Shown here piece after piece: positions 13,838-23,783 of a stretch of 64,000 nucleotides of DNA. A program made the translations under genes and the position numbers. The notes under the pieces were generated by a model. It saw nothing but the letters and a program-made list of their open reading frames with translations, was not told where the DNA came from and did not search any database. The DNA is taken from assembly GCA_028278205.1 (NCBI GenBank), contig JANQES010000077.1, positions 56,637 through 120,636 on the forward strand. The letters are read 5' to 3'. This DNA is from Rhodothermales bacterium. GTDB lineage: Bacteria > Bacteroidota > Rhodothermia > Rhodothermales > Bin80. How positions within the stretch are numbered: position 1 is the stretch's first letter; each line of letters begins with the position of its first letter.

Positions 13838-16446
13838 AGGCCGCGCCCCCCACACCGCCCCGCCTGGCTGCCGCCCTGTTGCGCCTGTGTCTCCACGAGG
13901 TCGATGCCGGCGTCGTGCTAGGCGACCTCGAAGAAACCTACCACCTGCTGCACCGGCACTACGGCCCGGCGACAGCCCGCCGCTGGTACTGGAAACAAAC
14001 TCTTCGCTCCATCCCCCTCCTCGCCACTCGAACCTTCTACTGGAGCCTCGTCATGCTCACCAACTATGTTAGAATTGCCCTCCGTCATTTTAAGAAACAG
14101 AAAGGCTATGCCTTCATCAACATTGTCGGTCTTGCTGTTGGGCTGGCTTTCTGCGCCCTCATCTTCCTGTTCGTCAGAGATGAACTGACCTTCGACCAAT
14201 TCCATGAGCACAACGAGCAGATCTATCGGGTGTTGAGCGGCCGCTTCAACCCGGACGGTAGTGAACTGTCGAGCAACTCCAATCATCCTGTTCCGCTCGG
14301 CCCGGCCTTGCATGCCGACCTTCCGGACGTCGAAGCGTTTGTTCGGTTCAAACAGCTCAGCCATTTCGTGCGGTCTACAGGCGAAGCGATCGAAGAATCC
14401 ATTCTATATGCCGATCCGCAACTCTTTGAGGTCTTCTCGTTTCCTCTGCGGCAAGGCAACCCTACCACGGCGCTTGGCGATCGCCATGCCGTCGTGCTCA
14501 GCGAACGAGCCGCCCAAAAATATTTCGGCGACGAGAATCCACTCGGCCAAACGCTTCAGATTCGCTTAGATAAGACCTACGAAGACTTCATCGTCAGGGG
14601 CATCGCGCAGAACGTGCCGGGCAATTCTACGATTCAGTTTGACATTCTGGTGCCTTTTTCCAACGTATTCACCGCCTACGCGAGGTTTCCATCTATCCGA
14701 GAAAGCTGGTCCTTCGTCTCGATCCAAACCTACGTCAAGCTGGCTCGGCAGGCCTCGCTGGACGAAGTACAGGCCAAGTTGCCCGCGTTGTTTGCCCAGT
14801 ATTATCCGGACGCCGTCGCTCAAGAGGAAGAGGCTGCGGATCAGGGGATCCTTACGTACCGCCTCCAGCCGCTGACGGATATCCACCTCACCAGCAACAG
14901 CAACCCGATCTATTCATACATCCTGTCGGGCATCGCGCTTGCCATTCTGTTCATCGCCTGCATCAATTTTATGACCCTGGCTATCGGGCGGTCGGCCCGC
15001 CGTTCGAAAGAAATCGGCATTCGCAAAGTGGTGGGGGCTCAACGGCGGCAACTGATGGGACAATTCTGGGGCGAAGCCATGCTGATGAGTGTGCTCAGCC
15101 TGCTGTTGGGCCTGCTGCTGGCCGAGCTTTTCCTGCCTGTCTTCAACACCCTCTCGGGCAAAACGCTGCGGTTTGACTATGCACGCGACTGGATCACCGG
15201 GACCATGCTCGTCGGCCTGGTGCTCTTCACCGGTCTTGCTGCCGGGAGCTACCCCGCACTCCTGCTCTCCGGCTTCAAACCGCTCGATACGCTCACCAAC
15301 CGCCTGAAGCTCAGCGGCTCGAACATCTTCACTAAATCCCTGGTCGTCGTTCAATTTGCGCTGTCGGTCTTTCTGCTTACCAGCACGCTCATCATGACGC
15401 ACCAGTTCGACTATGCCCGTACGAAGAATCCAGGGTTCAACAAGGAACAGATTGTGATCATTCCGACCCAGGATCTCGACGGCCACCAGGTATCTACGCG
15501 GTTCCGGGAGATGCTGCAACAGCATACCCGCATCGAGGCAATCACGGCGACCAACAACACCCTGGGCAATACCTACACGATGGGTACCCGGTACAAACAC
15601 GAGGGCAAGACCCACACCATCAACGTCTACAAGGTTGAAACCAACTTTCTACACCTCTTCGGCCTCGACCTGATCCAGGGCCGCAACTTTAATCCCAACC
15701 TGAGCACGGATTCCGCCCGTTCGGTGATCGTCAACGAAGCACTGGTGCGCGACTACGACATGACGGATCCGATCGGCCAACCGGTGCCGGGCTATAGCGA
15801 CAGCCCCGACACCGATCCCGTCATCATCGGCGTGGTGAAAGACTTTCACTTCCAGTCGCTCTACAAGGAAATCGGCCCGATGATGCTCACCATGGATCCG
15901 GAATGGGACTACGAGTACCTCCTGGTTCGTATCAAGCCCACCGATATTCCCGCTACGCTCGCCCTGCTTCGCACGACGTGGCAAACCCTTGCCCCCGACG
16001 TCCCCTTCGAGTACCGCTTCCTGAGCGATCATATGCAGCAACAATACCAGACCGATCAACGCTGGGGCCGGATGGTCCGTTACGCGTCCCTCTTTGCCAT
16101 CCTGATCGCCTGCCTGGGCCTGTTCGGCCTGGCCGCGCTTACCGTCACAGGACGCACCAAGGAGATCGGTATTCGGAAGGTTTTGGGTGCGCCGGTGCTC
16201 GGCCTCACCGTGTTGCTGTCGAAAGACTTCGTCAAGCTGGTTGTGATCGGTGTGGTGGTAGCAACCCCCGTAGCCTACCTCGTCATGCAGCGCTGGCTCG
16301 ACGATTTTGCCTACCGTGTAGAAATATCCTGGTGGATATTTCTAATGGCGGGGCTGGCGGCCCTGGGGATTGCCCTGGCGACGGTGAGTGCGCAAACGAT
16401 CCGGGCGGCGTTGGGGGATCCGGTGAAGGCGCTGCGGTATGAGTAG
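13834..16446 (+). CDS. Permease with N-terminal prefix domain (permease B)
   Basis: 870 residues. The first 73 form the prefix seen in PadR-linked permeases (GDLEETYHLLHRHYG...ARRWYWKQ). The duplicated MacB/FtsX body then begins at MLTNYVRIALRHF. Coupling motifs are KEIGIRKVVGA and KEIGIRKVLGA, and the tail is DPVKALRYE. It overlaps the PadR stop by four bases. A cluster of AT-richer codons at the body's start and the in-frame palindrome at 16319 resemble permease A. A and B are the closest pair in sequence, suggesting local duplication. Confidence 0.88.
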   Translation: MKAAPPTPPRLAAALLRLCLHEVDAGVVLGDLEETYHLLHRHYGPATARRWYWKQTLRSIPLLATRTFYWSLVMLTNYVRIALRHFKKQKGYAFINIVGLAVGLAFCALIFLFVRDELTFDQFHEHNEQIYRVLSGRFNPDGSELSSNSNHPVPLGPALHADLPDVEAFVRFKQLSHFVRSTGEAIEESILYADPQLFEVFSFPLRQGNPTTALGDRHAVVLSERAAQKYFGDENPLGQTLQIRLDKTYEDFIVRGIAQNVPGNSTIQFDILVPFSNVFTAYARFPSIRESWSFVSIQTYVKLARQASLDEVQAKLPALFAQYYPDAVAQEEEAADQGILTYRLQPLTDIHLTSNSNPIYSYILSGIALAILFIACINFMTLAIGRSARRSKEIGIRKVVGAQRRQLMGQFWGEAMLMSVLSLLLGLLLAELFLPVFNTLSGKTLRFDYARDWITGTMLVGLVLFTGLAAGSYPALLLSGFKPLDTLTNRLKLSGSNIFTKSLVVVQFALSVFLLTSTLIMTHQFDYARTKNPGFNKEQIVIIPTQDLDGHQVSTRFREMLQQHTRIEAITATNNTLGNTYTMGTRYKHEGKTHTINVYKVETNFLHLFGLDLIQGRNFNPNLSTDSARSVIVNEALVRDYDMTDPIGQPVPGYSDSPDTDPVIIGVVKDFHFQSLYKEIGPMMLTMDPEWDYEYLLVRIKPTDIPATLALLRTTWQTLAPDVPFEYRFLSDHMQQQYQTDQRWGRMVRYASLFAILIACLGLFGLAALTVTGRTKEIGIRKVLGAPVLGLTVLLSKDFVKLVVIGVVVATPVAYLVMQRWLDDFAYRVEISWWIFLMAGLAALGIALATVSAQTIRAALGDPVKALRYE
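16319..16344. repeat. In-frame 26-bp palindrome, permease B
   Basis: TAGAAATATC, CTGGTG, GATATTTCTA with perfect 10-bp arms. It encodes (V)EISWWIFL. The first residue changed to valine but uses GTA, so the arm sequence is kept. Confidence 0.85.
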
Positions 16447-16447
16447 T

Positions 16448-16491
16448 GCAACCGCAGATGAACGCGGATGAACGCGGATGAACACAGATAG
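16448..16491. repeat. Family A word repeat, single arm after permease B
   Basis: GCAACCGCAGATGAACGCGG and ATGAACGCGGATGAACACAG in series, beginning two bases after the stop codon. No inverted arm follows. The terminator hairpin at 16515 comes next. Confidence 0.85.
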
Positions 16492-16514
16492 AGCGGCGAT
16501 CTGCTATAACACCA

Positions 16515-16545
16515 TGTGCCCGGCACGTTGAAAGTGCCGGGCACA
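16515..16545. terminator. Strong bidirectional hairpin between convergent genes
   Basis: TGTGCCCGGCAC (16515-16526) and GTGCCGGGCACA (16534-16545) form a perfect 12-bp stem with loop GTTGAAA, between permease B and the convergent lipoprotein gene. No U-tract, so termination is inferred from position and stability. Confidence 0.6.
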
Positions 16546-16577
16546 TTGACGGGGCGCTATGCGCGAGGGCAACCGCC

Positions 16578-17120
16578 CTATTCGACGATGATGCACGGAG
16601 ACGACGGTAACTTATCGCGAAAATTCCGGCACACCGTATTTCGGTTACTCGACACCTGAAAACTGAGCGCTATGTGCCCACGCCTCTTCACATCATTAGA
16701 AAACGTATACGTTGGGGCTTTCCCGGCTGGAAGTTCTATAATCCTTCCATTTACTCCTCTAAAATAGTCATCATCATCGAAGCACACGTACGTCGTTTCA
16801 GTGATGAAGGTGTTATCGAACCGGATCGTATCATTCGGCCTGGCAACCAGTACAACAGGCCAATAAGCTATTGAGTTAGCAACATTCCTTCTCTCCACCT
16901 CTCCGAGCGTTTCATCATAAAGAAAGTATACCGACTTGGTCTTGTCTTCTGCGTCTGAGCCTGTGCTTGCGCCTGAGCCTGAACAGGCGCTCACCAGGCA
17001 CGCCAGCAGGATGAGGAGGGGCGCTATGTGTTTTAGCGTTCTGGTATGCGGAGGAATTACATACGGCGCGCGCGCGTTGGGCCGATTCCTGACGATCCGG
17101 GTTGAATTGTTCGTTTTCAT
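16578..17120 (-). CDS. Lipoprotein of unknown function following kinase 3
   Basis: 180 residues. A long basic N-region precedes the hydrophobic core HIAPLLILLACLVSAC, and Cys46 is the lipidation site. The start at 17120 is supported by GGGAGAAA upstream. The mature part contains RPNDTIRFDN and a late beta-rich segment. This is weakly reminiscent of cupredoxin-like folds, but no copper-ligand set is evident. It is the last gene of the second ECF-kinase operon, 224 nt after kinase 3. A role as an envelope sensor or effector of that kinase is a guess from context. Confidence 0.7.
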   Translation of the reverse strand: MKTNNSTRIVRNRPNARAPYVIPPHTRTLKHIAPLLILLACLVSACSGSGASTGSDAEDKTKSVYFLYDETLGEVERRNVANSIAYWPVVLVARPNDTIRFDNTFITETTYVCFDDDDYFRGVNGRIIELPAGKAPTYTFSNDVKRRGHIALSFQVSSNRNTVCRNFRDKLPSSPCIIVE

Positions 17121-17343
17121 GGGCTTTCTCCCTGGTTTATGCGTTGAATGAGTTCCCAGTCCAGCGGATTGGGTAGGGCGGCAAACGGATGCGCTGGAAC
17201 GTCTTTTTCTATGCGAACAACATCGGGTTACTACTAGATGCGTCGCTTGCAGGCGCCTGCGGGCGATTCTGCAAACTACCCCCCACTACTATAGCGTATT
17301 ATTCAGGGGTATCCCCTCACAGCCCCTTCATCTCGCCCCGTTT

Positions 17344-20157
17344 TCACCGTTCTTCCGGGCGCACATCTGGCTGGAAGCGTTGATAGAGTTGGTCATAGCG
17401 CGCATCGCCCCGGAGCGCGTTGAACCAGGGATCGCGCTCAATTTGCTCGAAAGACAACCCGCGTTCGGCCGCTTTTTCGATCCACGCCAGGGCCTGCTCT
17501 CGGTCATCCATGTGTTCGTAGACGGCGGCGAGCATGGTAAGGCTGCCCTGATCTTCGGGTTGCAGGTTTTCGATGCGTTCTATCAGGGCCAGAGCCTGCT
17601 CCCGCTGGCCCAGGTATTCGTGGGTTCTTGCCAGGAGCGAGAGCACCCGTGTATCGCGCGGATTCACAGCCAGCCACTCGTCGGACATGTCGATCAGGCG
17701 TTGCCAGGCCCCGCGCGCTTTGTCGCGGTCGGTCCCGCTCCAGTAATAAGCATGGCCCAGATTGGCCCAGAACTCATAGTTTTTTTCATTGATCGCGAGC
17801 GCTTTTTCGTACATGCGCGCCGCTTCGGTATAGTCCTGATTCCAATAGTAGACCGTAGCCAGATTCGAATAGATGATGGTGTAGGTCGGGTCAACGACGA
17901 GCGCTTGCTCCCAGGCTCGAATGGCATCCTGCGGGCGCCCTGCATTGATGTAGGCCCCGCCTAGCCCATTAAACCCCCGGACGTTGTCGGGCGTGAGCCG
18001 AACGACCTGCTCGAATTGGGTGGCAGCCTCCTCATACCGCCCCTGGCGGAAAAAGAAAACGGCCAGATCGTTATAGCCGCCCCAATAATCAGGCTTCAAC
18101 GCGATGGCTTCGCGGTAACTCGCTTCGGCCTCCGGAAGCCTGTCGAGTGCCAGATAGGCCTGCGCCCGGCCCCGGTAGGCCGCCGCGTTGGACGGTTCGC
18201 GGTCGAGGACGTGTTTGAAATCGGCGAGGGCGGGGCCGTAGCGCCCGGTGCCGGTGTGAATCATGCCCAGCGTGAGATAGACCGACGTCAGGCCGTCGTC
18301 CAACTCGATGGCGCGGTCACACTGTTGCTCGGCCAGTTCGGCCCATTGCACGTCTTTGGTGGCTTCGAACTTGCGCCAGTAGGCTTCGCACAGCCCGGCA
18401 TAGGCCAGCGCATAGACGCGATCTTCCTGCAACGCCTGATCGAACAACTCGATGGCGAGATTGATTTGCTCGGGTTGTTCGTAGCGTTGGAGGTAGCCCT
18501 GCCCCTGGAGGTAGAATTCGTACGCGCCGGGTACGGGGGTGGCGCCGGCGGTCAGGAGGCGGCGGGTCTGGGGTTGAAGGTCCAGATCCAACAAACCGGC
18601 TACGGCCAGTGCGAGGTCGTTTTGCAAGGCGGCAGCGTTCTCCCAACGATCGGCCACCGTCTCTTTCTTCAACGTCTTCAGCGACTCGGTATCGACCACG
18701 ACCAGCGTCACACGGATCGAATCCTGTTGGTTGACCACCTCGCCGGTGATTGCCAGGTTGGCGCCAAAGATCTGAAGCGCCGCGCCGGGATCGGCGATAT
18801 TGCGCCGGCGTACATCGCGCGCAGGGACCACCCAGAGCGCCTCTTCGAACGGCTCCAGGCCGGCGAGCTTACCCGTGAGCGTCTCCGTCAACCCACCGGC
18901 ATACACCGCGCCGGCGTCGTCGGTGGTGAAGGGCAGCACGACCAGATGCTTCTGCGCCGGAAGCCCGGTTAAACCGAGCACATCGCCCACGGCCTGCCGC
19001 ACCGAGGGCACGGCAACGAGCAACAAAAGCGCCATCAGCACGCCCACCCCGGCCAGGATGCCGTTGCGCCGCGCCCGCGCCTGCGCCCGCTCGGCCACGG
19101 CGCGGTCTACGTTCGGCGCCAGCCGCCGCTGCCACGCCTCCAGATCGGCCAACAACGCCGATGCCGTCTCGTACCGGCGCTCCTTGCCCTTCTGCAAACA
19201 CCGCGCAACGACCTGCACCAACTCCGGCGGCAGATCGCCCCGCAGTTCGGTTATCGGCCTGGGCGCTTCGTGCAAGATCGAGTAGATGACGGCCTCGGCG
19301 TATTCGCCTTTGAAAGGGCGTTGGCCGGTGAGCATCTCGTAGAGCACCACGCCCAGACTCCAGAGATCCGTCCGATGATCGACGTGCTCGCCGCGCGCCT
19401 GCTCCGGGCTCATGTAGGCGACGGTGCCCAGCGTCCTGCCGGTCTGCGTCAGTTGCACGCCGGCCATCTTGGCCAGGCCGAAATCCAGAATCTTCACCAC
19501 GCCTCGGTCGGTGACGATGACGTTGGCGGGTTTGATGTCTCGATGGATGATGCCGGCCTCGTGCGCCCGCTCCAGGCCCCGCGCTATCTGCGTGGCATAA
19601 TCGAGCGCCTGCTCAGCGGTCAGCCCGCCCCGGACAATCTTCTGCCTGAGCGTCTCGCCCTCGTAGCAGGCCATCGCAATGAACGACTGCCCGTCGCCGG
19701 CCTCGCCGATCTCGTAGATGGTGCAGATGTTGGAATGATCGAGGGCGCTGGCGGCCTGCGCCTCGCGCTCGAAGCGCTGGCGAGCCTGTTTATTGATGCC
19801 GAGCCTCGGCGGCAAAAATTTGAGCGCGACGATCCGCTTGAGGCGGGTGTCGAAGGCTTTGTAGACCACGCCCATGCCGCCGCCGCCGAGCTTCTCGCGC
19901 ACCTCATACCGCACGACCCTGGAACCGGTACGCGACGAAGGCCCCGCCGAAGACCCTGCCATCCGATCGAGTTCATGCAGCACCTCGTCGGCCTGCGCGT
20001 AGGCTTCCAGCAACGAATCGACCTCGGCGCGCAAGTCCGGGTCGTCGCGGCAGGCTTCGTCGAGCCGGGCCGCGCGGGCCGCCGCATCGAGATCAACCAC
20101 CTCGTCGAAGAGACGCTGAACCTGATCCCATCGTTCGGGGGAAAGAGAGGTGTTCAT
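17344..20157 (-). CDS. Membrane-anchored Ser/Thr protein kinase with TolB-like and TPR domains (kinase 3)
   Basis: 937 residues from MNTSLSPERW. Catalytic residues Lys113, Asp207 (HRDIKPAN) and Asp225 (DFG) are present. The kinase domain ends near 345, a single span lies near 375-392, a TolB-like segment starts at KHLVVLPFTTDD, and TPRs run to the C-terminus. It has its own upstream motif (20198-20209) and a hairpin separates it from the preceding small gene, so it may be transcribed independently of the ECF promoter at 24.6 kb. Confidence 0.9.
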   Translation of the reverse strand: MNTSLSPERWDQVQRLFDEVVDLDAAARAARLDEACRDDPDLRAEVDSLLEAYAQADEVLHELDRMAGSSAGPSSRTGSRVVRYEVREKLGGGGMGVVYKAFDTRLKRIVALKFLPPRLGINKQARQRFEREAQAASALDHSNICTIYEIGEAGDGQSFIAMACYEGETLRQKIVRGGLTAEQALDYATQIARGLERAHEAGIIHRDIKPANVIVTDRGVVKILDFGLAKMAGVQLTQTGRTLGTVAYMSPEQARGEHVDHRTDLWSLGVVLYEMLTGQRPFKGEYAEAVIYSILHEAPRPITELRGDLPPELVQVVARCLQKGKERRYETASALLADLEAWQRRLAPNVDRAVAERAQARARRNGILAGVGVLMALLLLVAVPSVRQAVGDVLGLTGLPAQKHLVVLPFTTDDAGAVYAGGLTETLTGKLAGLEPFEEALWVVPARDVRRRNIADPGAALQIFGANLAITGEVVNQQDSIRVTLVVVDTESLKTLKKETVADRWENAAALQNDLALAVAGLLDLDLQPQTRRLLTAGATPVPGAYEFYLQGQGYLQRYEQPEQINLAIELFDQALQEDRVYALAYAGLCEAYWRKFEATKDVQWAELAEQQCDRAIELDDGLTSVYLTLGMIHTGTGRYGPALADFKHVLDREPSNAAAYRGRAQAYLALDRLPEAEASYREAIALKPDYWGGYNDLAVFFFRQGRYEEAATQFEQVVRLTPDNVRGFNGLGGAYINAGRPQDAIRAWEQALVVDPTYTIIYSNLATVYYWNQDYTEAARMYEKALAINEKNYEFWANLGHAYYWSGTDRDKARGAWQRLIDMSDEWLAVNPRDTRVLSLLARTHEYLGQREQALALIERIENLQPEDQGSLTMLAAVYEHMDDREQALAWIEKAAERGLSFEQIERDPWFNALRGDARYDQLYQRFQPDVRPEER

Positions 20158-20197
20158 GAAAGGCGCGGCTTGGGCACTTCATACTCAATTAATCTAC

Positions 20198-20209
20198 TGC
20201 TTATATAAC
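20198..20209 (-). promoter_or_regulatory. Shared TATA-rich motif upstream of kinase 3
   Basis: GTTATATAAGCA on the minus strand, identical to 3711-3722 upstream of kinase 1. A TTTGTG lies 10 nt further upstream on the same strand. The two together could form a promoter. Confidence 0.4.
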
Positions 20210-20271
20210 GCCATTACCACAAACTTAGCAAGAATGAGGGCTTAGAAAATGGGAATCCTTGATGCGTTGAG

Positions 20272-20301
20272 AAAAGCCCGGCAGCAGGCTGCCAGGCTTT
20301 T
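20272..20301 (-). terminator. Terminator after the small gene at 20327-20827
   Basis: AAAAGCCcGGCAG pairs with CTGCCaGGCTTTT (one internal mismatch) around a 4-nt loop. On the minus strand the hairpin ends in a TTTT run, a standard factor-independent terminator between the small gene and kinase 3. Confidence 0.65.
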
Positions 20302-20326
20302 CGCTACCTGCCTCCCCCGAAGCGCT

Positions 20327-20827
20327 TTAACCCGATATCTTCTCATCAACGTTCTTAACAATAATCTTCGGAGGCGGCGGGGGCGCAAACATATCAGCTA
20401 CCGGTGGGTGGCTGCTACTCTCCCAGAGGCCTATGGCTGTATCCCAATCAAAGGTGGGTACGACGTGGCCTTCAGGCACTAACACGATCAGGTAACAGGC
20501 TTCGAAGGCGCCTTCTGTAAGATCGATTGCTAATTCACCCTGGCCTGACATGAGCACAAAGCCACCACCAACGGGTGCGTCCTCGGTGATCAAACGGAAT
20601 TCAGGGAACGAATTGAGCCCGGGCGCCAAGAAATAATCCACGTTAGAACTAAAATGATCTACCGTTAGCTCCATATCACTGCAAATCCCCCAGGAGTAGG
20701 AAGAGTAGAGCCCGGGAAGCGATGGGCCTTCACTGACTTGCAGAGAGTAGGTAGAAAGCGTGGCTGTCTGGGTTTGAGAAGTCGCTGTGGAGCGGCCGTT
20801 GGGTTGTGTTTTCTCGATAGTTTCCAT
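20327..20827 (-). CDS. Small protein of unknown function following kinase 4
   Basis: 166 residues starting METIEKTQPNGRS. The N-terminus is Ser/Thr/Gln-rich, the middle is beta-rich (FRLITEDAPVGGGFVLMSG), and the C-terminal tail is proline-rich (MFAPPPPPKIIVKNV). There is no signal peptide or membrane span. The Ser/Thr-rich N-terminus would suit a kinase substrate. It lies 120 nt downstream of kinase 4 and ends at a terminator. It is unrelated in sequence to the proteins at 6601 and 16578. No family recognised. Confidence 0.65.
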   Translation of the reverse strand: METIEKTQPNGRSTATSQTQTATLSTYSLQVSEGPSLPGLYSSYSWGICSDMELTVDHFSSNVDYFLAPGLNSFPEFRLITEDAPVGGGFVLMSGQGELAIDLTEGAFEACYLIVLVPEGHVVPTFDWDTAIGLWESSSHPPVADMFAPPPPPKIIVKNVDEKISG

Positions 20828-20946
20828 GGTTTTGTCCGGTTTGATGATAAATTGGTGCTGGCGTTCGTCCTATGTGCGTATTTTTTCTCCGGCGTGTGTC
20901 AACGACGGGTAAAAAAATTTGACGGGACGCTTCCGAGAGGCCCTCT

Positions 20947-23772
20947 TCACGAAGGGAGCGCCACCCGATTGCGCAGCGGTTGATAGCGCGGATCCAGGCG
21001 CAAGCTATCGAGCATTTCGGTGCGCTCAACGTCATCGAGCGGGTAGCCGTTCTCAAGCGCTTTGCCGATCCATTCGAGGGCTTTGTCGCGGTCGTGGGCT
21101 GCTTCGTAAATCAGGCCGGCTGTGAACATCAACCGCACGTTTTCGGGATCGATAGCGAGGGCCTTTTCGAGGAAAAACAACGCCTCGGTGAACTGCTTCA
21201 TTTCCTGGTGATAGCCCGCCAGATCAGCGAGCACGCCGGGATCGTTTGGATTGACGGCGACCTGCGCTTCGGCCAGGCGGATGGCGCGGCGGTAGTGGCC
21301 GATGGCTTTGGTGCTATCGTCGAAGGCACGCTGGTAGGCGCTGGCCAGATTGCCCCATATCACGTAATCCAAAGAATCGAGGGCCAGGGCCTGTTCGTAG
21401 ACGTGCACCTCGTCTTCATGGCGCCCTTCGACGTAGGCGATGTAGCCCAGGTTGGAATAGGCATAGGCCGTCGGTTCGATCTCGATCAAGCGCTCAAAGG
21501 CCTCGCGTGCTTCTTGCCAGCGTTGTAGATAGAGATACGCAGCCCCCAGGTTGTTATGCCCCCAGGCGTTGTCGGGCGTCAGTTCGATGATGCGTTGAAA
21601 CTCGACGACCGCGTCCTCAAAACGTCCGAGATTCAAATACATGACTCCCAGATTCAGGTGAGGGAGGTGACGGTCTGGCTGGAGGGCTATGGCTTTCAGA
21701 TAATCCGCCTCGGCCTCGGCTGTTCGATCCAGCCCTTCGAAAGCGCGGCCCCGGCCTCGATAGGCTTCGGCCCTGGTCGAATCGAGCGCAATAGCCAGGG
21801 TATAGGCGCGCACAGCGTCGGCGTCGGCGCCGGTGCCGTTGTAGATCAAGCCCAGCGTAAGGTGGGTGGCGATGAGCTGGTCTTCGAGGGCGAGGGCGCG
21901 GCGGCAGCTTGCCTCGGCGGGGCCCACCCACAGCGTGTCTCTGGTGACTTGATACTTGCGCCAGTACGCTTCGCCCAGCCCGGCATGAGCCAGGGCGTAG
22001 GTAGAATCTTCTTCCAGCGCAAACTCAAACAAACTGATAGCCGTGTCGATGTTTTCGGGCTGTTCGAACCGGGTGAGGTAGGCACTGCCTTTGAGGTAGA
22101 AATCATAGGCGCGCGAGTCGGCGGTGCCGCCCATGGCCAGGGCGCGGCGGGCCTGCGGCGTCAGGTCGATCTCCAGAATCTCAGCCAGCCCGGCGACGAT
22201 CTGCTCCTGCAACGTCTCGGTCTCGCCCGGATCTTCGGTGATGTCGATGGAGCGGAGTTGGAGGAGCGTTTCGGCGTCGGTCAGCGTCAGGTCGAGGCTG
22301 ACGCGGTCGCTTTCCTGGCGGACGCGTCCGGTGAGCACGCGGCTGACGCCGAAGGTCTGGCGGGCCTCGGCGGCGGTCTTGATGTCGCCCACCTCGCTCG
22401 CCGAGACGATCTGCAACGAGGCGCCGGTGTGGTGCCGCATCTCGGTCAGCACATTCGTCAGCGTCAGGCGGAGGCCCTCGCTGAACGCCTCGTTGGTCTC
22501 GCCGGGATCTTCGCTCTCGAAGGATAACACGGCCAGATGCAGCGCCGGGGAGGCCGCTTCGCCGCGCATCGCCTGCCAGATCGACGGACCGCTCCACGCC
22601 AGCATGAAAGCCAGCAGCAGCGCCGCCCCTGCCAGCACACCTCTTTTGAGCATCCTGGCCCGGCGGTGCTTCGTAGCGCGGAGCCTCGTGCGCGAACCCA
22701 CGCCGGTCCGCCCGGCCACCTGTTCGAGATCGTCCAGCACTTCAGGCGTCGTCTGGTACCGCCGTTGCCTCTCCTTTTCCAGGCACATCATCACGATGTG
22801 CTTCACGTCCTCCGGCAGGTCGGCGTCGCGTGCCGCCAGCGGCTGCGGCGCCTCGTGCAGAATCGCGTTGACGATGGCCTGATCGTACGCGCCGGTGAAG
22901 GGCCGCTCGCCGGTGAGCATCTCGTAGAGGATCACCCCCAGGCTCCAGACGTCGGTCCGCTGATCGACCTTTTCGCCGCGCGCCTGTTCGGGACTCATGT
23001 ACGAGACCGTGCCCATCGTCGTGCCGGTACGCGTCAGTTGCACGTCGGCCATCTTGGCCAGGCCGAAGTCGAGGATCTTGACGAGGCCGCCGGACGACGC
23101 CGAGGACGGCTCGACGATGATCAGGTTGGCCGGTTTGACGTCGCGATGAACGACGCCGGCGGAGTGGGCCGCCGCCAGCCCGCGCGCGATCTGCGCCGCA
23201 TAATCCAGCGCTTCGCCGACCGGCAGGGCGCCGCGCCCGATCTTTTGCTTGAGCGTCTCGCCCCGGTAAAACGACATCGCCATGAAGAGATGGCCGTCGC
23301 CGGTCTCGCCAATCTCGTGGATGGTGCAGATGTTGGGATGGTCGAGCGCCGAGGCCGCCTGCGCCTCGTGTTCGAAACGCTGCCGGGCTTCGGGGTTGGC
23401 GTGCAGGTGCGGCGGCAGAAACTTCAGCGCCACTTCGCGCTTGAGCCCGACGTCGCGGGCTTTGTAGACGACGCCCATGCCGCCGCTGCCAAGCTTTTCT
23501 AACACCTCGTAATGGCCCACGGTAGAACCCGTCCGAGACGACGGCGCCCCGGCCTGCAACGGAGAGGCCTGTGCCAGCCGGTCGAAGCGCTCAAGCCGGT
23601 CGTCGGCCGCCGAATCGGCCTCCAGAAGCATCTCGACGGCCTCGCGCAGGGACGGGTCGTCGCGGCAGGCATCGTCGAGGCGGGCCGTCCGGGCAGCGAG
23701 GTCGAGGTCGGCCACCTCATCGAAGAGACGCTGCGCCTGCTGCCATCGTTCTGGAGAAAGAGAAAGCTTCAT
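20947..23772 (-). CDS. Membrane-anchored Ser/Thr protein kinase with TolB-like and TPR domains (kinase 4)
   Basis: 941 residues from MKLSLSPERW. The Gly loop is GSGGMGVV, with Lys117, HRDVKPAN Asp211 and DFG Asp235. A short Ser-rich insertion (PSSASSGG) precedes VKILDFG and is absent from the other three kinases. One span lies near 380-400, then a TolB-like segment (LHLAVLSFESED) and TPRs. It is preceded by an ECF gene. The spacer holds a Family B repeat, as Family E does upstream of kinase 2. Confidence 0.9.
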   Translation of the reverse strand: MKLSLSPERWQQAQRLFDEVADLDLAARTARLDDACRDDPSLREAVEMLLEADSAADDRLERFDRLAQASPLQAGAPSSRTGSTVGHYEVLEKLGSGGMGVVYKARDVGLKREVALKFLPPHLHANPEARQRFEHEAQAASALDHPNICTIHEIGETGDGHLFMAMSFYRGETLKQKIGRGALPVGEALDYAAQIARGLAAAHSAGVVHRDVKPANLIIVEPSSASSGGLVKILDFGLAKMADVQLTRTGTTMGTVSYMSPEQARGEKVDQRTDVWSLGVILYEMLTGERPFTGAYDQAIVNAILHEAPQPLAARDADLPEDVKHIVMMCLEKERQRRYQTTPEVLDDLEQVAGRTGVGSRTRLRATKHRRARMLKRGVLAGAALLLAFMLAWSGPSIWQAMRGEAASPALHLAVLSFESEDPGETNEAFSEGLRLTLTNVLTEMRHHTGASLQIVSASEVGDIKTAAEARQTFGVSRVLTGRVRQESDRVSLDLTLTDAETLLQLRSIDITEDPGETETLQEQIVAGLAEILEIDLTPQARRALAMGGTADSRAYDFYLKGSAYLTRFEQPENIDTAISLFEFALEEDSTYALAHAGLGEAYWRKYQVTRDTLWVGPAEASCRRALALEDQLIATHLTLGLIYNGTGADADAVRAYTLAIALDSTRAEAYRGRGRAFEGLDRTAEAEADYLKAIALQPDRHLPHLNLGVMYLNLGRFEDAVVEFQRIIELTPDNAWGHNNLGAAYLYLQRWQEAREAFERLIEIEPTAYAYSNLGYIAYVEGRHEDEVHVYEQALALDSLDYVIWGNLASAYQRAFDDSTKAIGHYRRAIRLAEAQVAVNPNDPGVLADLAGYHQEMKQFTEALFFLEKALAIDPENVRLMFTAGLIYEAAHDRDKALEWIGKALENGYPLDDVERTEMLDSLRLDPRYQPLRNRVALPS

Positions 23773-23783
23773 AACCGGGGATA

